Shown here piece after piece: positions 21,861 through 31,419 of a DNA stretch of 51,452 nt. The stretch comes from Fodinicola feengrottensis. Its GTDB lineage: Bacteria > Actinomycetota > Actinomycetes > Mycobacteriales > HKI-0501. Position numbers and translations under genes: made by a program. The stretch lies in contig NZ_WOTO01000068.1 in assembly GCF_010993775.1 (NCBI RefSeq), forward strand, positions 1 to 51,452. Direction: 5' to 3'. The notes below the pieces were generated by a model, which did no database searches, was not told the origin of the DNA, and worked only from the letters and a program-made list of their open reading frames with translations. The stretch's first letter is position 1; every line of letters starts with the position of its first letter.

Positions 21861-21871
21861 GAGGACCCGTC

Positions 21872-22185
21872 GTGCCCGTTGTCGTTGTTGCTTTGCTGCA
21901 TCCCAAGCCCGAACATCGTGATGAGGTCCGCGAGATTCTCACCAGCATTGTCCCGAAGGTGCACGCCGAGGACGGCTGTCAGCTCTATTCGTGAACGAGG
22001 ACGCCGACGGGTTCGTGATGATCGAACAGTGGGTCAGCCAGGAGGCGTTGACCAAGCACGGTGGCCTGCCCGCGCTGGCCGAGATGAACGTGGCGCTGAA
22101 AGGAAAAATGGCGAAGCCGGTGGACCTGCGGTTCCTGTCCCCGGTGCCGGCCGGCGATCCCTCGCACGGTCAAGTCAGGTCCTGA
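21872..22185 (+). CDS. Antibiotic biosynthesis monooxygenase-type (ABM) protein (frameshifted)
   Basis: From GTG 21872 the frame reads VPVVVVALLHPKPEHRDEVR and VHAEDGCQLYS, then hits TGA near 21988. One extra G there gives the expected continuation VNEDADGFVMIEQWVSQEAL in the next frame to 22185. Joined length is about 104 residues, the size of a ferredoxin-like ABM (quinol monooxygenase) domain. Members oxidise or degrade small molecules without a bound metal, or serve other small roles. It is 11 nt downstream of ohr. The break is probably a sequence error. Confidence 0.75.
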
Positions 22186-22193
22186 GAAAAACC

Positions 22194-22222
22194 GGAACGG
22201 CGCGGACTTTCCGCGCCGTTCC
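22194..22222. terminator. Bidirectional terminator hairpin
   Basis: Perfect 13-bp stem GGAACGGCGCGGA/TCCGCGCCGTTCC with a 3-nt loop. It is flanked by an A run at 22186-22191 and a T-rich stretch (TTTCTTT) on the other side. It sits exactly between the convergent ABM and PI-PLC-like genes. Confidence 0.85.
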
Positions 22223-22232
22223 AGCTGTTTCT

Positions 22233-23393
22233 TTAGCCTGCCAGGTCCAGCGGCTGGTACGCGCAGAAGCGTGGCGCCGACACCGGATCGCAGCGCGCCG
22301 GTACGCGTCCGGGCAGTGGGGCCACGTAATCGCTGCCATAGCGGGCCGAGAGTCCGGCGATCGGGAAGTCCGTACTGACGACTTGGGCGCCGCTGGCCAG
22401 CGCGGCCTGTAGCCGCGCGGTGCTGCCGGTGGAGGCGGCGTCGAAAGGCTCATCCGCACGCGTACGAACGAAATATCCGCGCCGGACCCAGTCCTGGATG
22501 TGCGCGGTGTTCGGGCCGGTCGGGTCGTTCTGCTCCAGGAAAGCCGCGTCGGCGCGGCCGGGCGCGGAGTCGGTGAACAGCACCCGGCCCTGCAGGCTCG
22601 GCCTGCCGTCCAGGTAGGGCGCCTGCTGTTGCGGGTCCTTGTTGTCCATCAGGAAGAGAAACTTTCCGCGCGACTGCGCGAGAGTTGGCCAGCCGTACCG
22701 AAGCACCGACTGTTCCAGGGTGAGACCAGGCCGCCGGATGGTGTCGGGCGTGATCAGTTGGTTCGTTGGGATGACCGAGCGGATTTCGCTGTCCAGATCG
22801 GCGAAACGTTTGGTGTCCCATGGTGGGCTCTTCGGACCGCCGCGGGCCTCCATCGCCGGGTCGGTTTGTTTTAGTTCGATCAGCACGACAATCGGCACGT
22901 GCCCAGGGTGGGCGTCTGACCAGCCCTTGGTTTGGCTGAGACATTTCACCAGCGTGGCGCAGGAATTGTTGTAGTCGTGGTCGGCCCAGTGCATGATTTT
23001 GATGCCTGGCTTGGCCATGTCCGGGTCGGTGAGCGGCCCGAGGCCGGCATCGGTGCGTACCAAAGGATGCGTGTAGAGGCCACCGGCGTCGCTGTCCGGC
23101 ATCACGTCCAGCTCGATCTGGCGGACCGACTCGGACGCGAACTGCACTGGCAGCGAGGCGTGCGAATACCAGAGATTCCACGCGTTCTGGTCGGTCTTGG
23201 TCTGCTCGACCTTTTCCGCCCAGGTCAGCTCGCGGTGGTAGCTGTTGTGGGTGCCGATGACCTGGACCTGGTTCAGTCGTACGCCGAGGTCGACGGATGG
23301 CTGGCCGGCGGGCGGCGCGGCGGCCGCCAGCGAGCCGGCGCACGCGGCGAGGGCGCCGGCGACCGCGATCAGGCGAAGACCGGTGAAGCGCAT
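22233..23393 (-). CDS. Secreted Ca-dependent phosphoinositide phospholipase C-like protein
   Basis: 386 residues. MRFTGLRLIAVAGALAACAG is a signal peptide with possible cleavage after AAAA. The mature protein has QVQVIGTHNSYHRELTWAEK (catalytic His region), VRQIELDVMPDSDAGG (acidic metal-binding segment), KIMHWADHDYNN and PIVVLIELKQTD. These match the eukaryotic-type, Ca-dependent PI-PLC-like TIM barrel found in actinobacteria. It likely hydrolyses phosphodiester bonds of phospholipid head groups outside the cell; the true substrate is unknown. The frame is intact. Confidence 0.82.
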   Translation of the reverse strand: MRFTGLRLIAVAGALAACAGSLAAAAPPAGQPSVDLGVRLNQVQVIGTHNSYHRELTWAEKVEQTKTDQNAWNLWYSHASLPVQFASESVRQIELDVMPDSDAGGLYTHPLVRTDAGLGPLTDPDMAKPGIKIMHWADHDYNNSCATLVKCLSQTKGWSDAHPGHVPIVVLIELKQTDPAMEARGGPKSPPWDTKRFADLDSEIRSVIPTNQLITPDTIRRPGLTLEQSVLRYGWPTLAQSRGKFLFLMDNKDPQQQAPYLDGRPSLQGRVLFTDSAPGRADAAFLEQNDPTGPNTAHIQDWVRRGYFVRTRADEPFDAASTGSTARLQAALASGAQVVSTDFPIAGLSARYGSDYVAPLPGRVPARCDPVSAPRFCAYQPLDLAG

Positions 23394-23492
23394 GAAAGCT
23401 CCTCATTCGTGGGCATAACCCGATCCTGTCGTACGCACATGATCGACAGGCGAAGGGAGCAACAAAGAAGGACGAAATCGGCCAACAGGCTA

Positions 23493-24029
23493 TTACCGTA
23501 AGGAACGGTTTCCTGTCACGTCGTAGAGGTGGTGGACCGGGTCGTGGGCCAGATAGCGGGCGAAGGTTTCGGTGGTGAAATCCGAGCCGTCGCTGCGATG
23601 GCAGGTCCGCTGCCACTGCGGGCCGGTCACTGCGTCGAAACCGGCGGCCAGCTTTTCGGCATTGCTCACCAAATCCGCGGCCACTGTAGCCGGTTCCTGT
23701 TCCTCGTAGCGATCTTCCACCGCGGTCGCGTCCTGGTCCCAGTCCGGAAAGGTCGGGTCGTCCTTGGTGAGGATCAAGTCAAGCCGGCCAGCGAAAATAC
23801 CGAAAACGTCTCGTACGTGACAGCCGTACTCCAGCGCCGACCAGACCTGCGGCGACGGGCGTTCGCGGACTTTTTCGGACGCTGTCAGCACGGTGTGCCA
23901 GGCGGTGGCGTTGTCGCGTAGGAGCTGGCCAACCGCGGTCGGTGGCAGGTCGCGGGTGTCGAATCCGCAGTCCGGGCAGTCGCGGCCCAGCACCCAGGTC
24001 CAGTTCTTGGTGTCCGGAGGAATCGTCAT
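23493..24029 (-). CDS. DinB family protein
   Basis: 178 residues. It starts MTIPPDTKNWTWVLGRDCPD, with CPDCGFDTRDL characteristic of one actinobacterial DinB group. WSALEYGCHVRDVFGIFAGR and FARYLAHDPVHHLYDVTG contain the His residues (CHVRD, HDPVHH) expected for the three-His metal site. DinB-like proteins include thiol-dependent transferases, often mycothiol-using in this phylum; the activity here is unassigned. No signal peptide or membrane segment. The frame is intact. Confidence 0.85.
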   Translation of the reverse strand: MTIPPDTKNWTWVLGRDCPDCGFDTRDLPPTAVGQLLRDNATAWHTVLTASEKVRERPSPQVWSALEYGCHVRDVFGIFAGRLDLILTKDDPTFPDWDQDATAVEDRYEEQEPATVAADLVSNAEKLAAGFDAVTGPQWQRTCHRSDGSDFTTETFARYLAHDPVHHLYDVTGNRSLR

Positions 24030-24098
24030 GCCCAGGACGTTAGGGCCTGGTCACCAGCGCCCGCCCTCGAGAAACTGCCATCTGTGCGCGATCCACGG

Positions 24099-25199
24099 TC
24101 AGCTGAGGGTGCGCTCGCAGGGGTTCCAGTCGGCCGGCAGCGCCGCCGGTCTGTCCACTGTGGAGGTCAGGGTGCGAAAGTCGACGTGCTCAGTGGAGTC
24201 CAGGATCGCGCTCATCGCTTCCAAAACGTGCATTCCCAGCGCACCGGACGCCCGCGGCGGTTGACCGGTCCGCACCGCCCGGGCGAGGTCCAGCACCCCG
24301 AGGCCACGGCCGGCGACATGTCCCTTGACCGGCACCTCATGCCAGTCGGCGGAGCCTCGCGCGTACGCCCGCACCGGACCGCCGAAGGTGTTCGGGTCGG
24401 GCAGCTTCAGCACCCCCTCGGTGCCGGTGATCTCCAGGGAAACCAGCGGTGCCGCCGAGTCGAAACTGAAGGTGGCGCTGGCGCTCGGGCCGGCCGCGAA
24501 ATCGAGCAGGGCGATCACGTGGGTATCGACCTCGACCTCGAAGCGGGTGTCCTTCAACGGCCCCGAGCCGACTGTCCGCCACGGTTGCGCGCGCCGGCCG
24601 AGGCCGGCCACTTGGGCGATCGGTCCGAGCGCGGCGACCAGCGCGGTCAGGTGGTAGGGGCCGATGTCGAACAGCGGGCCGGCGCCTTGCTGGTAAAGGA
24701 AAGCAGGGCTCGGATGCCAGCGCTCGGGGCCGGGGCCCCGGGTGATGAGCGCCGCCGCGACTGGCTCGCCAATCGCGCCGGATTCCACCACCTGGATCGC
24801 CGATTGCAGGCCGGAGCCCAGAAAAGTGTCCGGGGCGGATCCGACCAACAGCCCGCCCTCGGCCGCCATGGCGAGCGTTTTCGCGCCGTCCGCGGTGGTC
24901 ATCGCCAGCGGTTTTTCGCCGTACACGTGCTTTCCGGCCGTGATCGCGGCCATCGCCACCTCGGCGTGCGCGGCCGGGATGGTGAGGTTGACGACGATCT
25001 CGACTTCCGGCAGCGCGAGAATCGTGTCGAGGTCACCGGAAGCTGGCACGCCGTGCTCGGCGGCCACCGCGGCGGCCCGGGCGGTGTCCAGGTCGGCGAT
25101 CCCCAGCACCCGTACGTCCGGGAACGTGCTCAGGTTTTCCAGGTATTGCTTGCTGATCACCCCCGCCCCGACGAGGGCGACACCGACCGGTCCGGTCAC
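24099..25199 (-). CDS. Gfo/Idh/MocA family oxidoreductase
   Basis: 366 residues from GTG 25199. The NAD-binding Rossmann motif is GVALVGAGVISKQYLENLST, followed by the family motif EKPLAMTTADGAK near residue 95. The C-terminal alpha/beta domain has GPLFDIGPYHLTALVAALGP, including the conserved DxxxYH segment. Members act on sugars, inositols or glycosides with NAD(P). The GTG start overlaps the stop of the upstream isomerase-like gene (GTGA), a translationally coupled sugar pair next to a ROK regulator. The frame is intact. Confidence 0.88.
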   Translation of the reverse strand: MTGPVGVALVGAGVISKQYLENLSTFPDVRVLGIADLDTARAAAVAAEHGVPASGDLDTILALPEVEIVVNLTIPAAHAEVAMAAITAGKHVYGEKPLAMTTADGAKTLAMAAEGGLLVGSAPDTFLGSGLQSAIQVVESGAIGEPVAAALITRGPGPERWHPSPAFLYQQGAGPLFDIGPYHLTALVAALGPIAQVAGLGRRAQPWRTVGSGPLKDTRFEVEVDTHVIALLDFAAGPSASATFSFDSAAPLVSLEITGTEGVLKLPDPNTFGGPVRAYARGSADWHEVPVKGHVAGRGLGVLDLARAVRTGQPPRASGALGMHVLEAMSAILDSTEHVDFRTLTSTVDRPAALPADWNPCERTLS

Positions 25200-25939
25200 G
25201 CCAGGCCCACCAAATAGTCGCGGCTGGCCGCGAGCGCCTGGAAAAGATCCGTCGCGCACTCGTCGAACTCGACGATCCGGGCCGCTTTCGGCGCGGCGGC
25301 GAGGATTTCCGGCACCGGCATCGCGCCAGTGCCGACCGCGACCTGCGGCTCGCCCTGGCGGACCGGGCCGTCCTTGACGTGCAACGCAAGCACCTTGTCG
25401 CCGAGCCGGGTCAGCAGCGCGGCCGGGTCGGCGCCGCCGACGGCGGCCCAGTAGGTGTCGATTTCCAGGAAAAGGCTGGGTTCCAGCAAGTCCGCCAGCA
25501 ACTCCACGGCATGCCGGCCGTCGAAGGTTGGCTCGATTTCCCACCAGTGATTGTGATAACCGATCCTGATCTGGTGGCCGGCGGCCTTTTCGGCTATTCC
25601 ATTGAGAATGTCGGCGGTTCGGCGCAGCCCGTCGAGGCTGCTGAAACTCCTCGTGCGCGATGCCACCCGGGATGATCGCGAGGCTAGCGCCAACGGTGGC
25701 GATGTCGTCCAGCGTTTGCGACGTGAGCTCCGGTTCCTGCAGCAGTTTGTACGCGTGGGTGCTGGTCACGCCCAGCCCGAGCTGGTCGGCCACGCGCGAA
25801 AACCCCGCGGATCCGCGGTCGGGTCCTACAGCTCGACGGCGTCGTACCCGATTTCCGCGAGCCGATGCAGGCAGCCGTCCCGGTCCGCGGCCATCTGCTC
25901 GCGAACACTGTAGAGCTGCACGCTCAACGAGCCAGCCAT
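25196..25939 (-). CDS. Sugar phosphate isomerase/epimerase, xylose isomerase-like TIM barrel (frameshifted)
   Basis: ATG 25939 gives MAGSLSVQLYSVREQMAADR, the usual AP-endonuclease-2-like opening, up to EIGYDAVEL. The frame breaks near 25827 and resumes GFSRVADQLGLGVTSTHAYK ... LAIIPGGIAHEEF, then breaks again near 25650 to SSLDGLRRTADILNGIAEKA. Metal and catalytic segments include IRIGYHNHWWEIEP, LFLEIDTYWAAVGG and VLALHVKDGP. Joined length is about 247 residues, as expected. It is coupled to the oxidoreductase downstream; the pair probably catabolises a sugar or inositol derivative. The breaks look like errors. Confidence 0.82.
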
Positions 25940-26044
25940 CAGTCATGTCCTCCGCTCGTGGTGATAAGAAAAAGCCTAGGTGCCATTCTTTAGGTTGCCA
26001 ACCTTCCAGATTCGGCTACTTTCTGACCTAAATGGAGGTCGTCG

Positions 26045-27237
26045 ATGGCGAGAGTGACCCGGCGCCAGCTCGCCGGGCTCAGTGAGCTGGCGCATTTGGT
26101 CGCGAGCGGCGCGGCCGTACGCCGGGCGGAGCTGGCGGCCGAAAACCGGACTCTCCCGGGCCGCGGTGGCGCAGCGAGTGGATGTGCTGATCGCGCACGG
26201 GCTGCTGGTCTGGTCGAGTCGAATCCGGCCCCTACGCCCCGAGGTCGCCCACCCAAGGCGCTGCGCCTCGCCACCGACACCGGCGTGGTGTGCGCGGTCG
26301 ACCTCGGCGCCCGGCACTGTCGGCTGGCGGTGGCCGGCCTGGGCGGCGAGGTTCTCGCCGAGACCGCGGTGGCCCTGGACATCGGCATCGGGCCGCGCCG
26401 GGTGCTGACGCGGGTGTACGACCTGATCCGCGGCCTGCTCAAACGCGCTGGTCGACCGGTCGAGCAGGTGCTGGCCGTCAGCATCGGGGTGCCGGGCCCG
26501 GTTGAGGCCGCCACCGGAACGGTGGTCCGGCCGCCAATCATGGCCGGCTGGGACGGCTGTCGGGTGCCGGAGTTCTTCGCCGGCCGACTGTCCGCGAAGG
26601 TGCTGGTCGACAACGACGTGAACCTGATGGCGCTCGGTGAGTACGCGCACCGCCGGGACGACAGCTACCTGCTTTTTGTCAAGGTGGGCACCGGAATCGG
26701 CTGTGGCATCGTGACTGGCGGAACAGTCCACCGAGGCGCGGCCGGCGCGGCCGGCGACATCGGCCACCTCCGGTTGGCTGGCCACGACGACGTGCTGTGC
26801 CACTGCGGCAACACCGGCTGCCTGGAAGCCGTCGCGTCCGGCGCCGCGATCGCCGGCACCCTGCGCGCGGCCGGCCTCACCGCGTCCGGCGCGGAGGACG
26901 TCGTACGCCTGGTGACGGAGGGAAATCCGCTCGCTCGCCGGCAGGTTCGGTTGGCTGGCCAACGAATCGGCGAGGCACTCGGTCAATTGTCAGCTTCTAC
27001 AACCCGAATCGGATCGTTGTCGGCGGCAGCATTTCGCAGCTGCACGAGGATTTGCTCGCCGACATTCGGGGCGCGATCTACGCCCGCGCGCTGCCGCTTG
27101 CCACCCGTACGCTGACGATCGAAACGTCCGCCCTCGCTGAACGCGCCGGCCTGGAAGGGGCCCGCCACCTCGCCACCGACCATCTGCTCTCGCCGGCGGG
27201 CATCGAGCACCTGATTTCTGGCTCTGTGACTGCTTAG
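26045..27237 (+). CDS. ROK family transcriptional regulator (frameshifted)
   Basis: NagC/XylR-type repressor. The N-terminal winged HTH starts MARVTRRQLAGLSELAHLVA, but its recognition part (KTGLSRAAVAQRVDVLIAHG) lies in another frame between about 26147 and 26212. The ROK kinase-like domain follows: VVCAVDLGARHCRLAVAGLG (phosphate 1), VLVDNDVNLMALGEY, KVGTGIGCGIVTGG and the zinc motif CHCGNTGCLEAV. A third break near 26985 moves the C-terminus (YNPNRIVVGGSISQLHEDLL) to another frame, ending at 27237. It is divergent from the isomerase/oxidoreductase pair, its likely target. Joined length is about 397 residues, normal. Confidence 0.85.
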
Positions 27238-27763
27238 TTTGGCACACCCGTACTGGATGGCCAGGCCTGCCGGAGGCCGTGCCGGACCAGCAGATCGTGT
27301 AGATCTCTGGTGTCCTGCATCGACATCGACGCGCGCGGGATCCCGATCACGCCGGCCGGCACTGCCACCCGGAAAACGAACAGCGAGTCCGTGTGGGTCA
27401 CCTTGCGAATGGACGTCCACGGATGTTGCTCGCGCCCGACCGGGGTGATTTCCTCGATGCCTCCTTCGGTGATTCGCACCGCCCACTGCCCGGCCGGCAT
27501 CTTCGCGATCCGCCGCCACGCCACCGCGGCCCCGATCCGCACTCTGAAAAGCAGATAGCCGCCGAGAAGCACAAGAATCACACCGAAAAAAACAGCGACG
27601 AGCGCGCGCTGGGCACGAGTCCCGCCAACAGTGCTAAAACGCCGACGATGACTCCAACCGCGCCGACGATGCGGGACAGCCAGATGCGCTTTCCGGCATT
27701 TGCCCGTACGACTCCACGGAGAAAGGCGTGGTCCATCGGGATCTCGTAGCTGAGGTCGATCAT
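27234..27763 (-). CDS. YcxB-like membrane protein (frameshifted)
   Basis: Starts MIDLSYEIPMDHAFLRGVVR. Two adjacent transmembrane helices follow: RIVGAVGVIVGVLALLAGL in the first frame and LVAVFFGVILVLLGGYLLF in the second, after a break near 27600 in an A-rich run. The cytosolic C-terminal half (WAVRITEGGIEEITPVGREQ, then HPWTSIRKVTHTDSLFVFRV) has the PH-like pattern of YcxB C-terminal domains. Total is about 176 residues. The function is unknown. The stop overlaps the ROK gene end on the other strand. It lies downstream of a small membrane protein gene. Confidence 0.68.
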
Positions 27764-27789
27764 CGACGTTCTCCTTATTTATGCCGTCA

Positions 27790-28011
27790 TCAAGCCTTGG
27801 GTAGGCCAAACGGGAGGAAAAGCAAAAGCACGCTGACCGTGACAACAACGACACAAATGAGGAAGTGGAACTCGGGGTGGGTTGCCCATTGCACGTACGC
27901 CGGCCCCAACACCCCCAAAGCGATGATCACCACCCCGCCGGCAGGACGACGTGGCGACGACCAAACAAGCCCGTACTTGGTAGTCCGCATGGTAGCCGTC
28001 GCCAGGCCCAT
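27790..28011 (-). CDS. Small two-helix membrane protein
   Basis: 73 residues: MGLATATMRTTKYGLVWSSP, a basic segment, then GGVVIIALGVLGPAYVQWAT and FLICVVVVTVSVLLLFLPFG as two transmembrane helices, ending GLPKA. It lies 26 nt upstream of the YcxB-like gene on the same strand, so the two may be co-expressed. No known family is recognised. The coding assignment rests on the hydrophobic pattern and an uninterrupted frame. Confidence 0.55.
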   Translation of the reverse strand: MGLATATMRTTKYGLVWSSPRRPAGGVVIIALGVLGPAYVQWATHPEFHFLICVVVVTVSVLLLFLPFGLPKA

Positions 28012-28146
28012 TTAGCGATGAAAAAGTCAGATTTCAGTAAAGCGGATCTGATGCCTGCTTCGGAGTTCGAACCGGCCTGGAGCTGGCTCTCGCGAGGGTG
28101 ACGTTTCGGGGTGACAAATGAGGGCATTCCGGCCCGACCGCGCCAG

Positions 28147-28755
28147 TCAGAGGGCGTCTCGGCCGGCGACCAGGGCGAGAGTCGCCGAAACGGCCCGGTT
28201 GGCGGCATCGGTGACGGCGTCTTCGCCGGGGCCGAAAGCGCCGTCCAGCAACAAAGTGGCGTGGCCGTGGTACGTGGCGAGGACGGCGAGAGTGAGGTCT
28301 TTGCCGCTGTCGGGGCCGCCGCCGCAGAGGGTGTCGGTGGGTTGGCAGAGGGCCTCGACCAGCGGGGCGGCGGCTTTTTCCAGCTCGGGGCGGGTGGCTT
28401 TGTCCAGGCCGGCGGCAAAAAGGGCCTGGAAGAGGGCGCGGTGAGTGGCGGCGAAGCGTACGTACGCCTGTGCGCCGGCCGCCAGGCGTTCGGTGGGGGT
28501 GGTGAGGCCGTGGGTTTGGGCGGCCACCGCGGCGGCGAGTTGGGTGGCGGCTTGGGCGGCGACGGCGGCCAGCAGCGCGTCGCGGTCGGCGAAGTGGCGG
28601 TAGGGCGCGGCGACGGTGACGCCGAGGCGGCGGCTGGCTTCGGCGAGCGAGAAGCCGGCCACTCCGCGCTCGGCGATCAGGTCGACGGCGGTGTCGATCA
28701 GGGCGGCGGCCAGGTCACCGTGGTGGTATTGGCCTCGCTTCACCGCGCGTTTCAT
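28147..28755 (-). CDS. TetR/AcrR family regulator with WHG-type C-terminal domain
   Basis: 202 residues. The basic start MKRAVKRGQYHHGDLAAALI and the HTH ERGVAGFSLAEASRRLGVTV followed by AAPYRHFADRDALLAAV are typical. The C-terminal part (RLAAGAQAYVRFAATHRALF ... LAVLATYHGHATLLLDGAFG) matches the TetR C-terminal group with a WHG/HG motif. It lies 36 nt downstream of the aldo/keto reductase on the same strand and may regulate that operon. The frame is intact. Confidence 0.85.
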   Translation of the reverse strand: MKRAVKRGQYHHGDLAAALIDTAVDLIAERGVAGFSLAEASRRLGVTVAAPYRHFADRDALLAAVAAQAATQLAAAVAAQTHGLTTPTERLAAGAQAYVRFAATHRALFQALFAAGLDKATRPELEKAAAPLVEALCQPTDTLCGGGPDSGKDLTLAVLATYHGHATLLLDGAFGPGEDAVTDAANRAVSATLALVAGRDAL

Positions 28756-28791
28756 ACGCTTAACTTTACGGACACCTCGCGGCCCGCGAAC

Positions 28792-29774
28792 TCAGAGCGC
28801 ACCACTGCGGCGAGAAGCGTCCGCGATCCCGGCCCGTTCGGTGGCGCTCAGCTGGACACTCATCGCGGCCGCCGCCTGGGTCGCCTGGTGCGGCTTGGAC
28901 GCGCCCGGGATCGCCACGACGGTGTCGTCGTAATAGGTGACGAGCCAGCTGAGCGCGACCTGCGACAGCGACACGTCGTGCGCCTTCGCGACCGCCCGCA
29001 GCTCGTCGACCAGTGGCGTCGCCTGGGTGACCTTCTTGGCGAAACCACCGGCGATCCGGCGGACCCTGGTGAGCGATTCGACCGCCTGGGGGTCGTCGTG
29101 GAAACGGCCGGTGAGGATGCCGCTTTCCAACGGCGTGTACGCGATCAGCGTGACCCCGAGGCGGTTGGCCGCGGCCAGCACGCCGTTGGTCTCGATGTTC
29201 CGATGCAGGGCGTTGATCTTCACCTGGTTGGAAGCGAGTGTCAGGCCGTACGTGGCCAGCACGGCACTGGCCTGCTCCATCTGCGCGGCCGAGAAGTTGC
29301 TCACCCCGATGGACCGGATCCTGCTGTCCTTCGCCAGCTGCGCCATCGCCCTGACCTGCGCCGGGATCGAGGAGAAGCCGCCGTACGGGTGGTGGATCTG
29401 GTAGAGGTCGATCGGGTAGCCCTGCAGCGCGGCCAGCCGGGTGTCGATGGTGTTCCCGATGCTCGCGGCGGTGCGCAGCATCGGCGCCCCCATTTGGTGG
29501 CGACCAGCACGTCGCCGGGGTTGGCGCCGGCCGTCCGCAGCGCGGTCGTCAAGGCCCGCTCGGACTCGCCGCGCCCGTACATTTCCGCGGTGTCGAACCA
29601 GTTCACCCCGCCGTCGATGGCGGCACGTACGACGGCGGCGGACGCATCAGCGGTGATGCTCGGGTAGGCGGCGGTCACCATGCCCCGGTTCGCCATCTGC
29701 ATCGTGCCGATGCCGATCGGGCTGATCTCGAGGTCGGTCCGGCCGAGCCGGCGGTGGGTCACGGCGCTCGTCAT
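28792..29774 (-). CDS. Aldo/keto reductase (frameshifted)
   Basis: NADPH-dependent TIM-barrel reductase. From ATG 29774: LGRTDLEISPIGIGTMQMAN, NWFDTAEMYGRGESE (catalytic Asp and Tyr) and VLVATKW (Lys). A break in the G run near 29492 moves the rest to GAPMLRTAASIG, DLYQIHHPYGG (His), IRSIGVSNFSAAQME and SWLVTYYDDTVVAIPGASKP. All four catalytic residues are present in the joined protein, about 327 residues. It is 42 nt downstream of the AraC regulator on the same strand. The physiological substrate is unknown. Confidence 0.88.
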
Positions 29775-29816
29775 CGCAGATCCTCCATGTCAGATGCTTT
29801 TACATTGTGAATGACT

Positions 29817-30592
29817 CTAACATGTGTTTTCGCCAAAACGCAGCTGTCGAGGTGGTACGCCGAACTCGCGGCGGCAGGTCTTGTTGAAGGCCTGCAGGTC
29901 CGCGATGCCGACCGACGCGGCGATCGCCGGAATCGACATGGTGGTCTCGCGGAGCAGGTGACGGGCCCGCTCCATGCGCCGCTCCCGTACGTACGCGACC
30001 ACCGTTTTTCCCATCTCTTCTTGGAAAAGTCTGGTCAAGTGATTGTGTGAGATGCCGGTTTCGCGGGCGATGTCGGCGACCGAGAGGGGACCCACCAACC
30101 GGGCCTCGATCAGCGCCACCGCCCGGGCCACCGCCACCGGCGCCGGGCCGGACTCGGCCGGCACGCCGCCCAGCCGGGCGACCCGCCACAGTGCCGCCCA
30201 CACCTCAGCCGTCGCCCGTGCCGGCGACTGCGCGTACGCGGTCAGGGCTTGTCGCAGGTGCGCGGCGAGCGTCGGACTCTCGACGCCGGCCTCCTGCATG
30301 ACAGGCACCTGCTGACGTTCGCCGGCTTCGGTGAGTCGCAGGTGTGCGTACAAATGGTCGGACGGCCCGCGATATCGGTAGTGGCTTTGTGCGGCCGGCG
30401 GCACCAGGCTGACCGAGCCGGGCCGGATCGGGTACGGGACGCCGTCGACGGACAGATCCGCGTCGTACGAGTAGAGATGCAGCGACCACACAGCTCCGGC
30501 AGTCGGAAGGTGTCGGTGCGCCGGGCCGTTCCGTGCCGGCCGACGCCGATGTTGACGACCTCCGGTGGATGGTCCAATGGGATCGCGAGCAT
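29817..30592 (-). CDS. AraC family transcriptional regulator (frameshifted)
   Basis: ATG 30592 gives MLAIPLDHPPEVVNIGVGRH to about LPELCG, then a break near 30490 leads into VWSLHLYSYDADLSVDGVPY, an N-terminal cupin with PIRPGSVSLVPPAAQSHYRY. The C-terminal double HTH is clear: VADIARETGISHNHLTRLFQ, then RARHLLRETTMSIPAIAASV and FNKTCRREFGVPPRQLR. Joined length is about 258 residues. The start codon and 5' flank lie inside the 52-bp repeat found again at 33398-33449, just upstream of a dioxygenase gene. The regulator may originally have been divergent from that dioxygenase gene. Confidence 0.85.
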
Positions 30593-30634
30593 GGTGAAAA
30601 ATTACCAGTGAAGGTGATCAGAGCCCACTGAAAA
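30583..30634. repeat. 52-bp direct repeat, copy A
   Basis: Identical over 52 bp to 33398-33449, in the same orientation. This copy covers codons 1-3 and the upstream region of the AraC gene. It contains a dyad CAGTG (30606-30610), TGATCA (30615-30620) and CACTG (30626-30630), which may be an operator. Sequence outside the 52 bp differs at both ends. Confidence 0.9.
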
Positions 30635-30756
30635 GCCCAACAAACCTGCGGACTACACCGACTTTGGGGTTCACCCTTGCGGTGCTTGATTTTACCGCTA
30701 CACTGCGCTCGGCCGCCGAGCGGTGAGCCACCGGCAACGGGCAAGGAACGGGAAAA

Positions 30757-31343
30757 ATGGGGCTGTTCGGGAAGAAAGCGGAGCCGTCCGGCGAGGCGCC
30801 ACTGGAGACGTACAAGGTCGTCTACAAAGGCGGATTCGCGTCGCTGCCGAAGGCGAAGTCCGGCGAAATCAAATTTCTGCTGATGGCCGAGGAGTTTCAG
30901 CTGGAGCCGACCATCGGCAGCAAGTCATTCTGGAACCTCGTCCGGATCCCGTACGCCGCGGTCAACGACCTGCAGTTCGTGGTGCGCCCAGTGTGAGCAC
31001 CGCCGAGTCGCTCATGAGCGGACTGGCCGGCCAACCCGACTCCGATCTCGCGCAGGCCAACAACATCCACCTCGACTACCTCGACGAAGCTGGGACTCAG
31101 GTGGTGCTGCGGTTGGAAATGCTCACCGGCATGACCGTGATGGGTCAGGCGAAGAAATGCCGAGAGCTTGAGGACAGGCTGCGCGTGCACGGCATCCGGG
31201 CCAAGTTTCGCGCCAAGGCGGCGCCGTCCGGCGGCGGTGACATCGCTGGCCAGATCGCGCAACTCGCCGCGCTGCGCGACCAGGGGGTGCTGACGCAGCA
31301 GGAGTTCGACGCCAAGAAGACGGAGCTGCTGGGGAGGTTGTAA
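30757..31343 (+). CDS. SHOCT domain protein (frameshifted)
   Basis: The N-terminal part is MGLFGKKAEPSGEAPLETYK ... EFQLEPTIGSKSFWNLVRIP, a small PH-like beta-domain, ending VNDLQFVVRPV before a TGA at 30994. The continuation STAESLMSGLAGQPDSDLAQ ... LRLEMLTGMTVMGQAKKC is in another frame. It ends with the SHOCT motif IAQLAALRDQGVLTQQEFDA and KKTELLGRL. I treat it as one ~195-residue protein, as in similar actinobacterial proteins. Two coupled genes (GTG 30993 overlapping the TGA) are the alternative. SHOCT tails are short oligomerisation modules. The cellular role is unknown. Confidence 0.7.
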
Positions 31344-31383
31344 CCCGAGTCCGCCGGCCTGCGCGGGGAACCGAACCGGCGTA

Positions 31384-31403
31384 TCGTTCGTTCGAACGAA
31401 CGA
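31384..31403. promoter_or_regulatory. 20-bp palindromic operator upstream of amidase-tetR
   Basis: TCGTTCGTTCGAACGAACGA is a perfect 20-bp palindrome 16 nt upstream of the amidase start, where it would block initiation. The last gene of the operon encodes a TetR regulator, which most likely binds here and represses its own operon. Confidence 0.75.
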
Positions 31404-31419
31404 CTGCCGGAGGTGACTC

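Noticed and set aside
30993..31343. Separate second gene coupled to the 79-residue frame at 30757
   Set aside because: Possible (GTGTGA overlap), but the N-terminal frame lacks an end typical of a protein and the joined product matches the usual PH-like plus SHOCT layout; treated as a frameshift.
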